Shown: positions 1 through 13,400, counted from the first letter of the stretch. The stretch is DNA of 64,000 bases from Lutraria lutraria (GCA_964023205.1 OZ026836.1:1991501-2055500); one strand, 5' to 3'. Numbers and translations: made by a program. Notes: generated by a model from the letters alone, not told the origin.

Positions 1-1021
1 CAACTTGTCTGCAGTTTACAGATAATATGACAATATCAGTGAAGAAGTATCCATGGCAATGTATTGAATGTAAATCATGTGGTTTATGTGGAACTTCCGA
101 AAATGATGTAAGTGCCTGGTACCTGTATACTAATATATTAATAAACATTTTCTGCAATTGTACTAGTGAAGTCGTACATCGTATGTATGATTCTATAGAT
201 GATTGTAAAGTATTACAAAGAGTTTATTTTCTTTGTACACATGTAGTAGTCTTTGTTGACGGGTGTTACTGTATACAAAATGTATAACATACTACTACAT
301 ACAAAAATTCCTACATGTGTGCAGTGGAGTACGTCACATTTTATCAATATATAAATTACTACATGTATACAGTGTGGGTGGAGTACCTTACATATATCAA
401 TACATATAATACAACATGTATACTTGTAGGAGCAGTTACTGTTTTGTGACGATTGTGATCGTGGTTATCATATGTATTGTCTGAATCCTCCATTATCTGA
501 GGCACCTGAAGGTAAGTTACATTACTCATGGCATTTTGTGGTGACTCAATGGTTGAGTAGTCACGGTTTTTGACAAGCAATCACTAGCCTCTTACCAAGT
601 TCCATCAAATGCGGGACCAGATATGTTATGCAGAATAATTAAGTTGTATAATAAGTAACTATCAAGATTTAATGCCTGAAGTATCTGTCATATATGAATA
701 TTCCTATAGTAACTGTGATCTGCCAATACAAATTTTATATAGAAAGTTATGTGGAAGAGATTACGGTGCAACATATTTTCCATTATTTCCAATAGTCTAA
801 ATTACCTTATGTCCCGAGACAGCACATGTTTCTGAAATATACAGAGGTCCTTTCATATTACATTTTGATAGGTTGTTTTTTTCAAAATATATATATAGTA
901 GAAGCAAATGCTTTTCGATACAATGGTGATCACTGATTCATTGAATATTACAGGAAACTGGAGTTGCCATTTGTGTATTGAAGAATTCCATGGTGGTAAA
1001 AAGCCTGCAGGAATGGTTTAA
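1..1021 (+). CDS. DPF2: DPF2/requiem-type double PHD finger protein, 3' end (partial)
   Basis: Three exons are visible: 1-107, 430-511 and 954-1021, with stop TAA at 1019-1021. GTAAGT donors follow 107 and 511, and CAG/TAG acceptors precede 430 and 954. The peptide contains [54 protein letters not shown] and [11 protein letters not shown]. This is the end of the first and the whole of the second PHD finger of the d4/DPF family, with the zinc ligands (C-x2-C, C-x2-C, H-x2-C, C-x2-C) all present. Family knowledge: DPF1/2/3 (BAF45) proteins are subunits of SWI/SNF BAF complexes, and the tandem PHD fingers read acetylated histone H3 tails. The C-terminus is short and ends in GGKKPAGMV, as expected for a family in which PHD2 is nearly terminal. 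The N-terminal Requiem domain, C2H2 finger and start of PHD1 lie left of the window. DPF1/2/3 cannot be separated here; invertebrates usually have one copy. Confidence 0.9.
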
Positions 1022-1356
1022 AGATGGAAATCTGTCTTGGACTTTGTTGTACTGGAAGTTCTCAATATAAGTGGATATTAATGGTCCTACATCTGTGTAC
1101 AGAAAGTGATGAACTATGTTTTATTTGCGTCAATGTTTTCTCTCTTTTTTTGATTTCTATGAACACAGTATTATACCATTGTTTTGGTGCTAGAATAGAG
1201 TGGTATTTTATGTATGAAAATAAGTTTGTAATGTCGGTCAGCACTGAGTGTAATGTTCTTCAAACTGGACTTCATCAGTATTGTAGTTTGAGCCCCAAAC
1301 ACATTATTGACATTTTCTACTTTTTGTTAATGTAATTCTTTTGTTTCTTTTTTGTG

Positions 1357-1362
1357 AATAAA
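1357..1362 (+). terminator. Polyadenylation signal of the DPF2-like gene
   Basis: AATAAA lies about 340 nt after the stop codon and is followed by a GT-rich stretch (GTGATTGTGTTTCTGGTGT). Position and context fit the 3' end of the upstream + strand gene. Confidence 0.5.
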
Positions 1363-1463
1363 ACTAGTGATTGTGTTTCTGGTGTATGAAGTCTGTACTG
1401 GTACCCTATATGTTTACATCTAGTGACAGTTGCTATTTCTGACAGGTTTACATCTTTTGACAT

Positions 1464-1646
1464 TACAGTCTAACCTGTGGTAGTGGCCACCTTCAGATAA
1501 AGGCCATTCTGTGAACAAACAAAATTCTTTTTAAAATCAACAATGATTATTTAAAACAAAATGACCTCTAAATAAAGGCCACCTGTCAATAAAGGACACA
1601 TTACGTCTTTCCCAGGCGTTAATTTTTGTTCACAGGTTTGACTGTA
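1464..1646. mobile_element. Short TIR element, family A (TACAGTC...GACTGTA)
   Basis: The segment starts TACAGTCTAACCTGTGG and ends CAGGTTTGACTGTA, so its ends are imperfect terminal inverted repeats beginning TACAGT. Internal text repeats AATAAAGGCCACC. Related copies are at 14749-14880, 40506-40670 and 41909-42070. The size of about 130-180 bp, lack of coding capacity and TA at the ends suggest a Tc1/mariner- or pogo-type MITE; the superfamily is inferred. Confidence 0.65.
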
Positions 1647-2058
1647 TATTTAAATAGGTTTGTTCATCATTTGATAGCAAATCTGAGTTAAGTGTTGTAT
1701 ATAAGTACAAAATGTATTCGGGATCAAAAACTCTCAGAATGTTGTAGTATTATTAAACATAAATGTAGTGTTAGTTATCCATGTATCATTGATCATTACT
1801 GATGAGTCTCATTTCTTGTTTTGAACAACTTCATCACATTATATATTGTTTATATAGAAACAAATAAATAAATAAATATACATGTATAACATTTTGTCAT
1901 TTTCTCAACACTGATTATTTCCTTGACATGTGACTGGAGCTCTTCTATCATGTAAGTTTTGTTTGTTGAAGATCAAGGACTCTTAGTATTGCCACATTCG
2001 TAACAAGAAGTGTAGAATATAAGTGTCTGGTTGTCTCCTTGCACTATAAAATAGTAAA

Positions 2059-2224
2059 TACAGTACAACCTCTCCAGAACGGCCCTCTGTACAACAACAA
2101 CCTCTTAAAAAATTCCCTAAGCTGATATTTACTATAGATTTAACCTCTGTAGAGCAACAACCTCTAAACAATGGCCAGTATTCGAAGCTCCCCCAGGGTG
2201 TTGCTCTACAGAGGTAGTACTGTA
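2059..2224. mobile_element. Short TIR element, family B (TACAGTACAACCTCTCC...)
   Basis: Ends are TACAGTACAACCTCTCC on the left and AGAGGTAGTACTGTA on the right, an inverted pair. Diagnostic internal words are AACCTCT and GAGCAACAACCTC. Other copies: 9904-10069, 18543-18726, 46735-46914, a truncated one at 29116-29170, and a diverged one at 30633-30786. Probably a TA-target MITE resembling pogo/Tigger ends; it lies between DPF2 and LAMTOR3. Confidence 0.65.
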
Positions 2225-2343
2225 GTTGTCATGTGACAATTTGGAAAGACATATGTAACATGTTTTGTCTTCATTTATAATGTCTTCACAGCAATGCTTG
2301 AAGTTTTATGTAAATAAATGAACACCAAGTTATTTTGGGTATT

Positions 2344-2349
2344 TTTATT
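2344..2349 (-). terminator. Candidate polyadenylation signal of LAMTOR3
   Basis: TTTATT on the + strand reads AATAAA on the minus strand, about 620 nt beyond the LAMTOR3 stop. Other AT-rich candidates exist nearby, so the exact cleavage site is uncertain. The 2350-2965 stretch would be 3' UTR; no other coding signal is seen in it. Confidence 0.35.
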
Positions 2350-2965
2350 GCACAAAAACATAATAATGACACATTCTGAATAGAACAAGCTTCAATGTTA
2401 TTACATAATTGGAACCAGTGTTCAGCAAGTTTCTGCAAGTACTACTAGTCTGATGTATTCAAACTTACGTTTAAAATACCACATTCTAATTAGTTTATCA
2501 AGACGTAAAATTCTATTCTGATTCTTATATTCTACATAAGTCCTGTTTTGTCTGTAAATGGAGCAGAATTTAAAAGCATTATTATTATGTCACAGGTTCA
2601 TATATTCAAGGTAGATAACTGAATGATGTCTTTAATATAAGCCAAGGGTGAATACAGTAAACACATGATGTTCTGCGTTGAAAATATTCTTAAACATGAC
2701 CAAAAAAAGCAATTTAAATGGGAGAAACAAATTTGAAATGTGTGATACAGTACACATGATAATATCCAGAATCTTTTTTACTTGCTTTCATTTAAACTAA
2801 ACAGACTTATAGATACATCTACGAGCTTTACAGCTAAACCATCCATTTTTACCAAGGAAACTTATCTTTCATCCAAACAAAGCTAATTCCAGTAAGCTAG
2901 TTTTGATAGAATGCAGGTTGACAATTTGTTAAACTTTCTCTTATATTTACAGTTATAGTGTTATA

Positions 2966-5900
2966 TCAAGCACTACTGATAACAACTCTATGTAAATCTT
3001 TTAAAATGTCTTCTAAATCATTATCCATATCTAGCAGAAGTCCTGAAACAAAAATTATTCAATCTTTCAGCTATTATACCCCAAAGTGGTGTACAAACAT
3101 TATTTCTAAATTCTTTCAGTTTAGAATTGTCATTAAAATATATAGTTGGAGTCAATTTATGTGAGTGTGTATGTAATTTGTTAATGCCAGACATCTGTTT
3201 TCAAATGTAGATCAGATACATGCCATAGGGTAGTGAACCCAACCATGTTTCCTGGATTCTGTTCAAGAATTAACCTTGTTCACCGCATGTAACTATCCAC
3301 TTCTCGACATGTATCTATTAAATGACCAGTAAAGGATGAATAGCCTTAGAGATTCTTAGTCTTCAACCAAACTAACACAGGAAACATGTAATATGCTGTA
3401 CATGTTCACATACAATAACCTAACATACCCGGTACTACATATTGAGCTCAGCAGACACACTTACATGTCACTTCAAGTCTTCAGACATACTTGTAGATCC
3501 ATCAAAATAACATGAGAAATTCAGAATGATTTCAGAAACAGCTTGTCAAGAAAGACAGACCTTTGTAGAAATTACATAAAAACCTTTAATAAAAATCATT
3601 TAACAAATTTACAACATGCTTGATAAATAACTCACCTGTGTTGGTTTCACTGGAAGCAATAAAAGTTAATAACAATGGAGGCCGGTTTATCTGTACAATC
3701 TGAAATATATACATGATGAATTGTGAGACAACTGCATGTAACGTACCCCACTGACTGGTACCAGGCTTTCTACTGGTCCCTACTTTTTTAGTTGATGTGA
3801 TATACACAATGAAATATTTATGTCCACAATGAAGCCATAATCTCACATAATGATCACTTAATAAAATTAACCAGTTGTAATCTGAACATTTTTAAAACAC
3901 TATTACAGCTTACTTCTCACAAATATACAAAAGATGAAATTCATGGATTGAAGGCATTATGGATTGTTACAAGAAGTCCATGTATGAATTTGATGAATTT
4001 GTGTACAGTATTTAACAACGAAGATGATGCAAGCAAATGACTTCATCTACGAACACATGAACATAAAACCTTCAAATATTGTCATGAAGACACTTAAGTG
4101 AATATTCTATGCAGTGCAGGATTTTTTTCAGTATTTTTGGAATATGACCCATACCCTTGGGATTGGAAATTTTCGCAGTGTTATAATCAAATATGGGGAA
4201 AAAGTCTTCTTATTCTCCCATAGAACAGTAGAATTAGGTATTTACTACCAAAAATGATGTTGATAATTTTTTATTGGGAATTTTTGTCTGTGAATTGGAA
4301 AAAAAGATACTTTTTCCATTGGGAATATGATCAAATTTCAGCTATAAAATCACCAAAAAAATCCCTGCAGTGTAATAAATAATAACATACAGGACATCAA
4401 GTTTATAGGTTACACATACCTGGTGATTTTCATATAAGCAGACAATAGATTTGTTTGTAGACATTCCCAACTTACTGGCTTGATTTGCCGCCAAACCAAA
4501 CGTTCCAAGAAAATTATGTCGTAACACTAGTTCAGGTGTCTGTTCTGTGGCCACTGTAACAAAATATACACAACACTATACACATGTACCATAAACACTT
4601 CCAGTAAGGAAGATAATCAATTCCTAGATCCCATAATACATCTAAAGTTACCTCCCTTTGTTTAGATTAGCAAACATGGATAGGGCCTAAAAATGTGTTT
4701 GTTTCTCGTTACATACTCATTAAAGACAGGGTAGGTAGGCTGGGGCTCGTGATAGTATGAGGTAAGGTAAAATAAGCGAGAAAGTAGATGTACCAAGGAC
4801 GAGGGTCACTGGAAAAAATTAGGGTCCGTCGGGTAACCAGAAACAAACATTTTTTATGCAACAGAATACAAAAATATCCATGATTAGTATGCATTACCAG
4901 TATGTTATTAAGAAATGAAAAAATAACCAACAACAAAAATTAGAATGTAATGGGAAGTCAGCTTTTATGATAGAAACAACAATTTTTTATGCAACAGGAT
5001 GCAAAGCTATCCATGATTAGTATGCATTACCAGTATGTTATTAAGAAATGAAAAAATAACCAACAACAAAAATTAGAATGTAATGGGAAGTCAGCTTTTA
5101 TGATAGAAACATACATGAAGGATGAGTGAATACATTAATACATGTAGAGAATCATTCTACAGTTACCTTTGAGTACAGGTACACCATCCCTGTCTGTGAT
5201 AACAATAGCCAACAATCCATCAACACTGAAAGAAAAACAATCTGATCTACTTTTCCGTTCAGGATAATAAACTTCTCTCACTCAGTAACCAACTTAATCA
5301 ACAGAATGTTTATTTACTGCTAAACATTCAACACAAAAGACTGTAAAAGACTGAGACTGTTAGTTTGACTGACAGGGTATGTAACATGGATATAACAAAA
5401 TGATCAATCTGATATTATATGTTCAATGGTATATTTTATGACATTTACGAACAGAAAAATAACAAATCCTAATATCTAATTCAATCCTATCCTTTCAGAG
5501 ACATTTTCCAACAATATCCATTAATGACTATACATCAAAAGGAGTCTTTAATAGAAGAGTTGTCCCCATTTTAAAAGCTATAAAAAAATTGAATTAATTA
5601 ATGTGTTTTTTACCCATTTCACCCAAAGATAGAGTGATATCATGTTGTTTTGTCATTGGTTTGTTTAACTGATATACTAAATACTTGATCTGTCGAATAG
5701 ATCAAGTATAATAAATTGGATTTTAACAGATCTAGTCGTAAAAATACATGCATTGTAACCACAAATACTGAATAAAACAAACTCAAGCAAACACATGTTG
5801 AACAGAACTCCTTACCTCTGAATCAATTTTGTTAAGTATGTTTTGACTTCCTGAAATAATAAGTTAAAATATTATAAATTAAAGAGAAAGTCAAACAGTA

Positions 5901-7406
5901 CATGCCATTTATAATTATATAGGAGCTATAAAGTGGAAAAAGGTTGTGAGTTTGCACCCCAGCTGAGACTCACACTGTCCATCATCCATGACAAATTTGA
6001 CTGAAGATATTATATTCTATATGCATGTTTAACAGTCAATTCACCTCTGAATTATGCGGGGTAGCTTGGCAGTAGCTTGCGAATAGAATGTGGAAGTATT
6101 TCTAACATACCAAGGACTTATATACATACGTATGTATAAGTTAAAGTCCTTGAACATACCAGGTAGTTGTACAACTACCTGAACATACCAAGTAGCAATA
6201 TGCATATCAAAAGTTAAACCAAACATTATTATCTATATCTGATAGCATTCACAATTGACTGAAACTGCATAGTTTTAAAACATTAGAATATTTAAATACA
6301 CACATACTCAGATCATACACCACATTGAATGACTCATTTAAGCAATGGGAATAGCAACAAACATGTATAAAAGTTAAAAACTCACAGACAGAAAGATCTA
6401 CCAAAAAAATTAAACAAAATGACATGTCAACACTGACGATCCAGGAGGAACTTCATAAACAAGTCACCGGCTCATTGCACTATTTATTCAAAACATTTGG
6501 TGCTAAAAACTACAAGACAAGCATGTTACTGCGATTCTTTACCTCTGTCATGTTTATTGATGTGTTTGACAATCATGTGTTTCCAAATTCCACTTCCTGG
6601 TTAGAGTAACCTCCCCTGGTCATGCCTGACAACATTGTATTTATACGCGTAATCTTAATTATTTGTTGAAACCTTAAACTCTTGAATTGATATTTTTTTA
6701 TATACCTAAATGTTATTATCTCTTTCAGTTATTAATTACTAAATTACAATTTCATTATACGATTATAAATATTTTGAATATTTTGTGTACTATTTTTTAG
6801 CGAATTTGTTTACAACAGTAGTTGCTCGGTTCAAAATGTCTGTCATCACAAAAGTGCCCGAGCGAAATATATTCGACGAAATATGTAAAGGTAGACATTA
6901 TATATTTGTCATTTTTTGTGAACTTAGAAGTTGTGACATTCTCTTTGTATTTGGCAAGTGCTGTATTTATATCTACCATGTTGTCGTTAGAATATAGACA
7001 CCAATCATAGTCGCGAAAACATATCATATTCACATAAGAAAAATCCAACAGAAGTTGCATACAGCATATAATTCGATGATATACGTATATTATATATGTT
7101 GTATTATGTACAAGTATTATACCTTAGTTTGAAGGTCAAGTAGAACGACATATTCATGATCTCTTCTAGTCCAACTAATTAGACTGTTTGTGACGACGAG
7201 TTACCTTTTTTACTTGGCCCCGTCCCGCACAGTATAACAAAGATCTGCATATTTGTGTGCAGAAAATCCCCAATCAAAACCCGTTGGGCACAATAACTAC
7301 ACTATCTGTGACCAAAGTGAACAGTTTCGGTAGGTAGAAAACACGTTTGTATTATTTATACTCAGGAATATAAATTATTCCAACATACCTTTTCTGAAAG
7401 ATGCAT
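2966..7406 (-). CDS. LAMTOR3: LAMTOR3 (MP1), Ragulator complex subunit, complete
   Basis: Coding exons in transcript order: 7389-7406, 5816-5850, 5167-5225, 4420-4553, 3636-3699, 2966-3042. They sum to 387 nt (128 aa plus stop), and every junction has GT-AG and matching phase. Recognisable blocks are VDGLLAIVITDRDGVPVLKV, ASKLGMSTNKSIVCLYENHQ, IVQINRPPLLLTFIASSETN and DNDLEDILKDLHRVV. They align along the whole length with human LAMTOR3 (124 aa), a roadblock-fold protein. Family knowledge: it pairs with LAMTOR2 in the lysosomal Ragulator scaffold that recruits Rag GTPases/mTORC1 and MEK1-ERK. The start rests on ATG at 7406-7404 (MHLSEK then EVKTYL); this 18-nt first coding exon is the least certain part. 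Intron 1 (5851-7388) contains the first coding exon of IQCK on the other strand. Confidence 0.93.
4847..5110. repeat. Tandem duplication, two copies, 132-bp period
   Basis: The block beginning ATTTTTTATGCAACAG and ending TCAGCTTTTATGATAGAAAC occurs twice in direct orientation, with TATGCATTACCAG at about 4889 and 5021. The copies are nearly identical, so the duplication is recent. It lies in the LAMTOR3 intron 4554-5166. Confidence 0.8.
5944..6100 (+). mobile_element. Fragment of the tRNA-derived SINE seen at 23.8-24.1 kb
   Basis: Words shared in order with the reverse complement of 23812-24070 include GAGACTCACACTGTCC, CAAATTTGACTGAAGATATTA and GGGGTAGCTTGG. The tRNA-like head is mostly lost. 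It lies in LAMTOR3 intron 1. Confidence 0.55.
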
Positions 7407-10400
7407 TAATGATTTGTTTCTCCCCACTATTTCCCAACTGAAAACGAAACCGGCGTAATGGCGGTAAAATGCTAGTGTCATGGTAAACATCACCTATTCT
7501 CGAAAATTCGCTTTGCAAACAATTTAAGTAGAAGTTTAAATAAGCTGTCATGCCAACGAAACGTTGGCCAGTAAAACTTAAATAAACTTTCGTTAATTCT
7601 AGGTACTCATTATAAAGATCGATTTAGAATTAAACTGTCAGACAGTATTTGTATACGGAGTGTTACTAGATACAGCTAAAATACATTTGTACCGGTTTTT
7701 TTCACACAACGTAAAATTTGAGTTGAATATTTCAAATTTGGCATTTAACACAGATTTTTTAAAGCACATTCACGCAGATTATCGTTATTTGTATTGCATT
7801 AAGTAAGTTATACAAGTTATTGAAGAATTTTGACGTAATTTTAATTTCCGCACATAAATATGCAGATGTTTGTAAGGCTGAGGGGATGGCCTTTCCGAAT
7901 TCGTTCAAGAAAATCGGCCAACTTAAAAGGTGAATTAGTAGGGCTAGATCTCTTCCAGAGAATGTCTGGCTGGCAAATCCTAAATAACTGAAACATGAAT
8001 CTATGTATCTATCATTAGTGTCACACTCCTCTTTCGAGTGTTATGGACAGGGGTGCGTGCCACAATTAGTGAGGAAAGGAAAATAAGATAACTACAAGGA
8101 CAGTTCTGGCATGCATCCTGCCCATAATACTCATGAGAGGTGTGAGGCAGTATTTGAAGATAGATAGATTTGTGTTAGCTCTGACAAGAAGTTTAAAAGT
8201 GTGAAAAGCATCCTTTGCTGATCTAATAGCAGCCTGCTTGAAACAATCAAAGCTAGGCATGACAGCAATATTTGGAGGTAGACCATTCTACAGAACTGTA
8301 GTATATGGAAAAAGGAGAACTTGATTCTGGAAGTGGTCCATAATCAACAATATCATAATAATGCTCTATAATCTTGCATGTAAAATATGTGAGACTAGGC
8401 GGAGGTATCTTGGTTTTCTTGAAAGTTGTTTGCATGATATTTCCTCGGCAGTTTTGTTTGACCAGTGATGTTCTTGGGCCCAGTGTTTTCATGTTTATCT
8501 TGGAGAGCATGGTGCATTTTCGTTTGCACCAACTTTGAGAATATATGATGGTATAGAATCTGATCCAGCTACTTTAATGAGTTTAGGTCTTACCTGTATT
8601 CTCTGAATCCCCTCTGTCAATATCGATAAAATTCTAAAGTCACTTGGAGTTCTTCTTCAAGTCCCCACATCTTAAAGATTTTTACTTTTTGAACTTCCTT
8701 CTACAAATTTTTATAGATCCAGACATTTGATTATGAAGTTCCATAATAGACTCTATTCGATGACATACTCACTGATATTATGAGAGAGATTTCTGGTTTA
8801 TTATTACTAATATCAACTTTCTTACTGATACTTTGATCCTGAGATCATCCATGCAATCATTCAAGGTTTCATGGAAATTACAAAGTACGGAAAGTCTGAT
8901 TCAGTGTATTTTGGTTGATGTAAAAATACCAATTTTGTTGCTTCTGTGTGGCAATTGATTCTTTCTCTATTTAATGTCTATTTTATCTTCTTTGGAACTT
9001 ATCCATTATTGATAAGATTTGTTTGGCACAGCAGACATGGTCTTGTTGTTTTTAACACAGAAATCTTAATTAAAGTCATTGATCTTAGTGGTAGAATTTT
9101 CAAGTTGTTCTGTCAATATAAATATATTTGTTTATGCATGCAGTCATAATCTTATTCAAATTTATTCTTGAAGTCATTTGTGTTTCTGAGGGAGAATTTA
9201 TCAGTTCATGTTTTTTTTTCTTTTAGTGTAAGGAAGCATTTTTCTCATCAATTCATTTCAACATGAAAAGTTTGGATCTGCTTAAGTTTTCTAGTTTTTT
9301 CTTCAGGAGGTTGCTGATTTTATTCATTTGTCCTTTTTGTCAATTTAACCTGTACATGTGCTTTCCTAATCATTTTTAACAGCTGACCAGTGTAGGAATC
9401 AACGTAACATACCAATGGCATAATAATTTATGTGGCCATATACATGCAGCATGTTACAATGTATATTTTCATACTAATAAATTGAGCTAAACCTTTTACA
9501 GAATTTGCTGGCTACAAACAATTTCGTGATGATGATGAACTCTCAGTGGCAACTGACTACCAGGACTATGATCCAGCCAAACATAATCCAGTGTTTTATG
9601 GTAAAATGCACTGTAAGGTATCAGCAGACACAGATCCTAAGGAAGAGGTCGATCCTGCAGTCGTTCACCCATCAGTGATTGGTTATGCATTTACTGAAAA
9701 GCCACCAAGAACTCCTTCACCTCCTCCACCCCCAATACCACCAAAGAATGAATGTGAGTCAGTTATACAATCATTGTCTTACTACATGTATATATACAAC
9801 TCTTGTCATAAAGTTACGATGTGTTTATATCTTTTTAGAGGACTGTAGAAAAAATTACTTACATGACTGTATCTTATTTTTTTATAAATTTTCCATGAAA
9901 TGCCGTGCAACCTCTCCAAAGCAACACCATTTGGGAGTAGCAAAATCATGTTGTTGTTGAGATGTCGTTGCTATAGAGAGGTTAAATTGTGCAGTGGGAA
10001 AAATCATGCTGTTGTTGAAGGGAGGTTGTTGCTTAAGAGAGGGCCACTCTGGAGAGGTTGTATACTGTGTAATTGACCCCAAAAAAGAACTTTGAATGTT
10101 TGATCTGTTTACAGAAAATTTCTGTTTTTTTCAACTTATAATAATGACTTACTTGTTATATTTCAGGTGCTCCGCGGGAATATTTAGAACTTTATGTGTT
10201 TCCAGTCTTACTTCCTGCTTTAGAAAAAATGTTAGAAAGAGCAAAGACAGAAAAATGCTTTGAGGTAAAGGTCTACAACAATGTAATGTCTACAACAATG
10301 TAATGTCTACAACAATGTAATGTCTGCAACAATGTAATGTCTGCAACAATGTAATGTCTGCAACAATGTAATGTCTACAACAATGTAATGTCTACAACAA

Positions 10401-13400
10401 TGTAATGTCTACAACAATGTAATGTCTACAACAATGTAATGTCTACAACAATGTAGTGTCTACAACAATGTAAGGTCTACAACAATGTAAGGTCTACAAC
10501 AATGTAAGGTCTACAACAATGTAAGGTCTACAACAATGTAAGGTCTACAACAATGTAATGTCTACAACAATGTAATGTCTACAACAATGTAAGGTCTACA
10601 ACAATGTAATGTCTACAATTGGTGTCAAGAAGATCTCATTATGAGTTTCATGTGCATAAAGAGCTTGTTGAACTATCTTTAATACTTTGTTATTTTCTTT
10701 GTTTTCCAAGGGATAACTTAGGAAATATTTCATGGATTAGTTTCATATTTTAGGTTTCAAGTTTGATATTGCATTAAAATCCAAACATTTTCACAGGAGT
10801 TATGGCCCTTTTTTACTTAGCTCTCAGCTGGGGCATTTGTGTCCTCTGGACACATTTCTAGTTTTATCTTATCTCCATCTCTCAAGTTAAAGTCAAGTAA
10901 ATTATATTTTACAGAGTTGGTTAATAAACATATGACACAAGCTCTATTGACCTTTAAACCCGACTCTCTAATTTCTCTTTCTGCATGGATTAAATCTTTG
11001 TGATACATGATGTTATTTATCATTAATTATTATTTCAGAGAAAGAGGACCAAGTTTAGTGCATTGGATTTTCTTACAGAATATCTCTATAAGTAAGTCCT
11101 GTGATGATTGTTGTTAGTTCCTATATCTTGACTTTTCTTTTACAAAAGATTCTGTGTTATGTCAGTTAATTTTGTCATTTTTAGCTCACATGTCACAAAG
11201 TGACAAAGTGAGCTATTAGGATCACTCTCCATCCGGTGTCTCGCGTCGTCAAACTTTTTGTTGTGACCACACTAGGGGCCACATTTTTGGCTCAATTTTA
11301 GCAAAACTGGGTCAAAACGTTAATATCAACAAAATCTCGGACGAGTTCGATATTGGGCCATTTGGGGTCAAAAACTAGGTCACCAGGGCCAAATAAGGGA
11401 AAACCTTGTGAACACTTTAGAAATCACTGTTTTTCATTTATCTTCATGAAACTTTGTCAGAATGTTTATTTTAATAATATGTAGGTCAAGTTTGATAATG
11501 GGTAATTTCTGTAGAAAAATTAGGTCACTAGGGCAAATTGCTTGAAAACCTTGTGAACACTCTAGAAGTCACTGTTTTGATTGGATGATCATGAAACCTT
11601 GTCAGAATGTTTGTCTTCATAATATCTTGGACGAGTTCGAACATGGGTCATCTTGGGTCAAAAACTAGGTCGCTAGGTCAAATCTTATGAAAAACCATGT
11701 TAACACTGTAGATTTCACAGTTATTATTGGATCTTCACCAAACTTTGTCAAATCGTTTGTTTTAATGATATAACGGTCAAGTATAAATATGGATCATCTG
11801 GGGTCAATAACTAGGTCACCAGGTCAAATCTTAGGAAAACTTTGTTAACACTGTAGATGTCACAGTTTTAATTGGATCTTCACCAAACCTTATCAAAATG
11901 TTTGCCTTAATGATATGTGGGTCTAGGATGAACATGGGTCAGCCGGGTTCAAAAACTGGGTCACAAGGTCAAATCTTAGGTAAAAATCTTGTAAAATCTC
12001 TAAATGTCATGGTTTTGATTGGATCTTGGCCAAACCTTGTCAGATTGTTTGTCTTAATGATATTAAGGACAAGTTCAAATATGGGTCACCTAGGGTCAAA
12101 CACCAGGTCACAAGGTCAAATCTTAGGAAAACCTTATTAACACTGTAGATGTCAAATTTTGATCGTATCTTCACCAAACCTAGTCAGGCTGTTTGTCTTA
12201 ATGATATGTAAGACAAATTCGAACATAGGTCGTCTGGGGTCTAGTTTATCTAAACAAAGCACTCATGGAAACTGAAATACATAGACTTGCAATGCAACAT
12301 GAAATGGGAACTAGTTTAACAATTGCATGGTGGATGTAGGTAAACATAGTACTAATGTCCACACAAAAAATCATGCATGCTGAGCGAGTGATGCCTAAGG
12401 AAAACAGAACTATTGTTCAGTTTCCAAAAATTGTACAATTACAATAATTTACACAAAACGGCATTCAATATAAAAGTAAACATTGCTCCACTTTATCGTA
12501 TAAATATTAATTCTGATAAAAGTGATGTTTAACAAGTTGTTTCATTAAAATACTCGTCCATCTGCAGTACTGTTTCATACATATCATAATTATACTATAA
12601 ACACTTGTTGGTGACTTATAAATGTAATTTAGGTTTATGAATTTCATTTCAGTAATAATCCAAACAAAGCAGACAGAGAGAAACTAGAACTTAACAATAT
12701 TGATTTTGTGAAAGAGTGGCTCAAAGATCAGTAAGTATTATCATTATAGTTATGTTTGATTTTATAACATTAGTTGTTTGATGAAAACATACATTTACAT
12801 GTTATCGAACAGCTAGATTAAGAATTTCAAATTACTTTGACAGTAAACATCATCAGGAGAGAAGTTTGTGAAGAAATCTGTTGGTTTATGGTCTGCAAAA
12901 AAGGGCATGTGTGATAAATGTTATCAACTCTGGATTAATTATCTAGAACCTGTATCATGTTTTACTTAATGAAAATATACATTTCTGTGTCATATATTAT
13001 TATATCGTACTTCAGTCCACGTCCACCACTACCATTATCTCTGGTTTGGACAGAAGAAGAAGCTGCACTTAAGATACAATCCTTCTGGAGAGGATATCTG
13101 GTAACCTTTATATCTGTTTATGATCATGTATTCATGAATGATTGGTCACATGATCCATTTACTTACTAAACATTATACTGTATAAAGTTAATAAAGTTAA
13201 AATACACAAGTCATCTTCATGAACTATCTTCATAATATTTTGATGTGCTTGTATTTTTTTGTATCAGTCTTGCCTTATACATTTCTGATGGATATTAGTC
13301 TTTTAGTGTTTAATCATATTAAAAGCACTAACCCAAATAATAAGTAAACTATTGAAAATAGCCCAAATAACTGAATTTAGAGAAAGTTATTAGCCCACAT

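Noticed and set aside
6797..7060. 87-codon minus-strand frame and a 62-codon + frame near IQCK exon 1
   Set aside because: They overlap IQCK exon 1 in other frames and show no family similarity or splice support.
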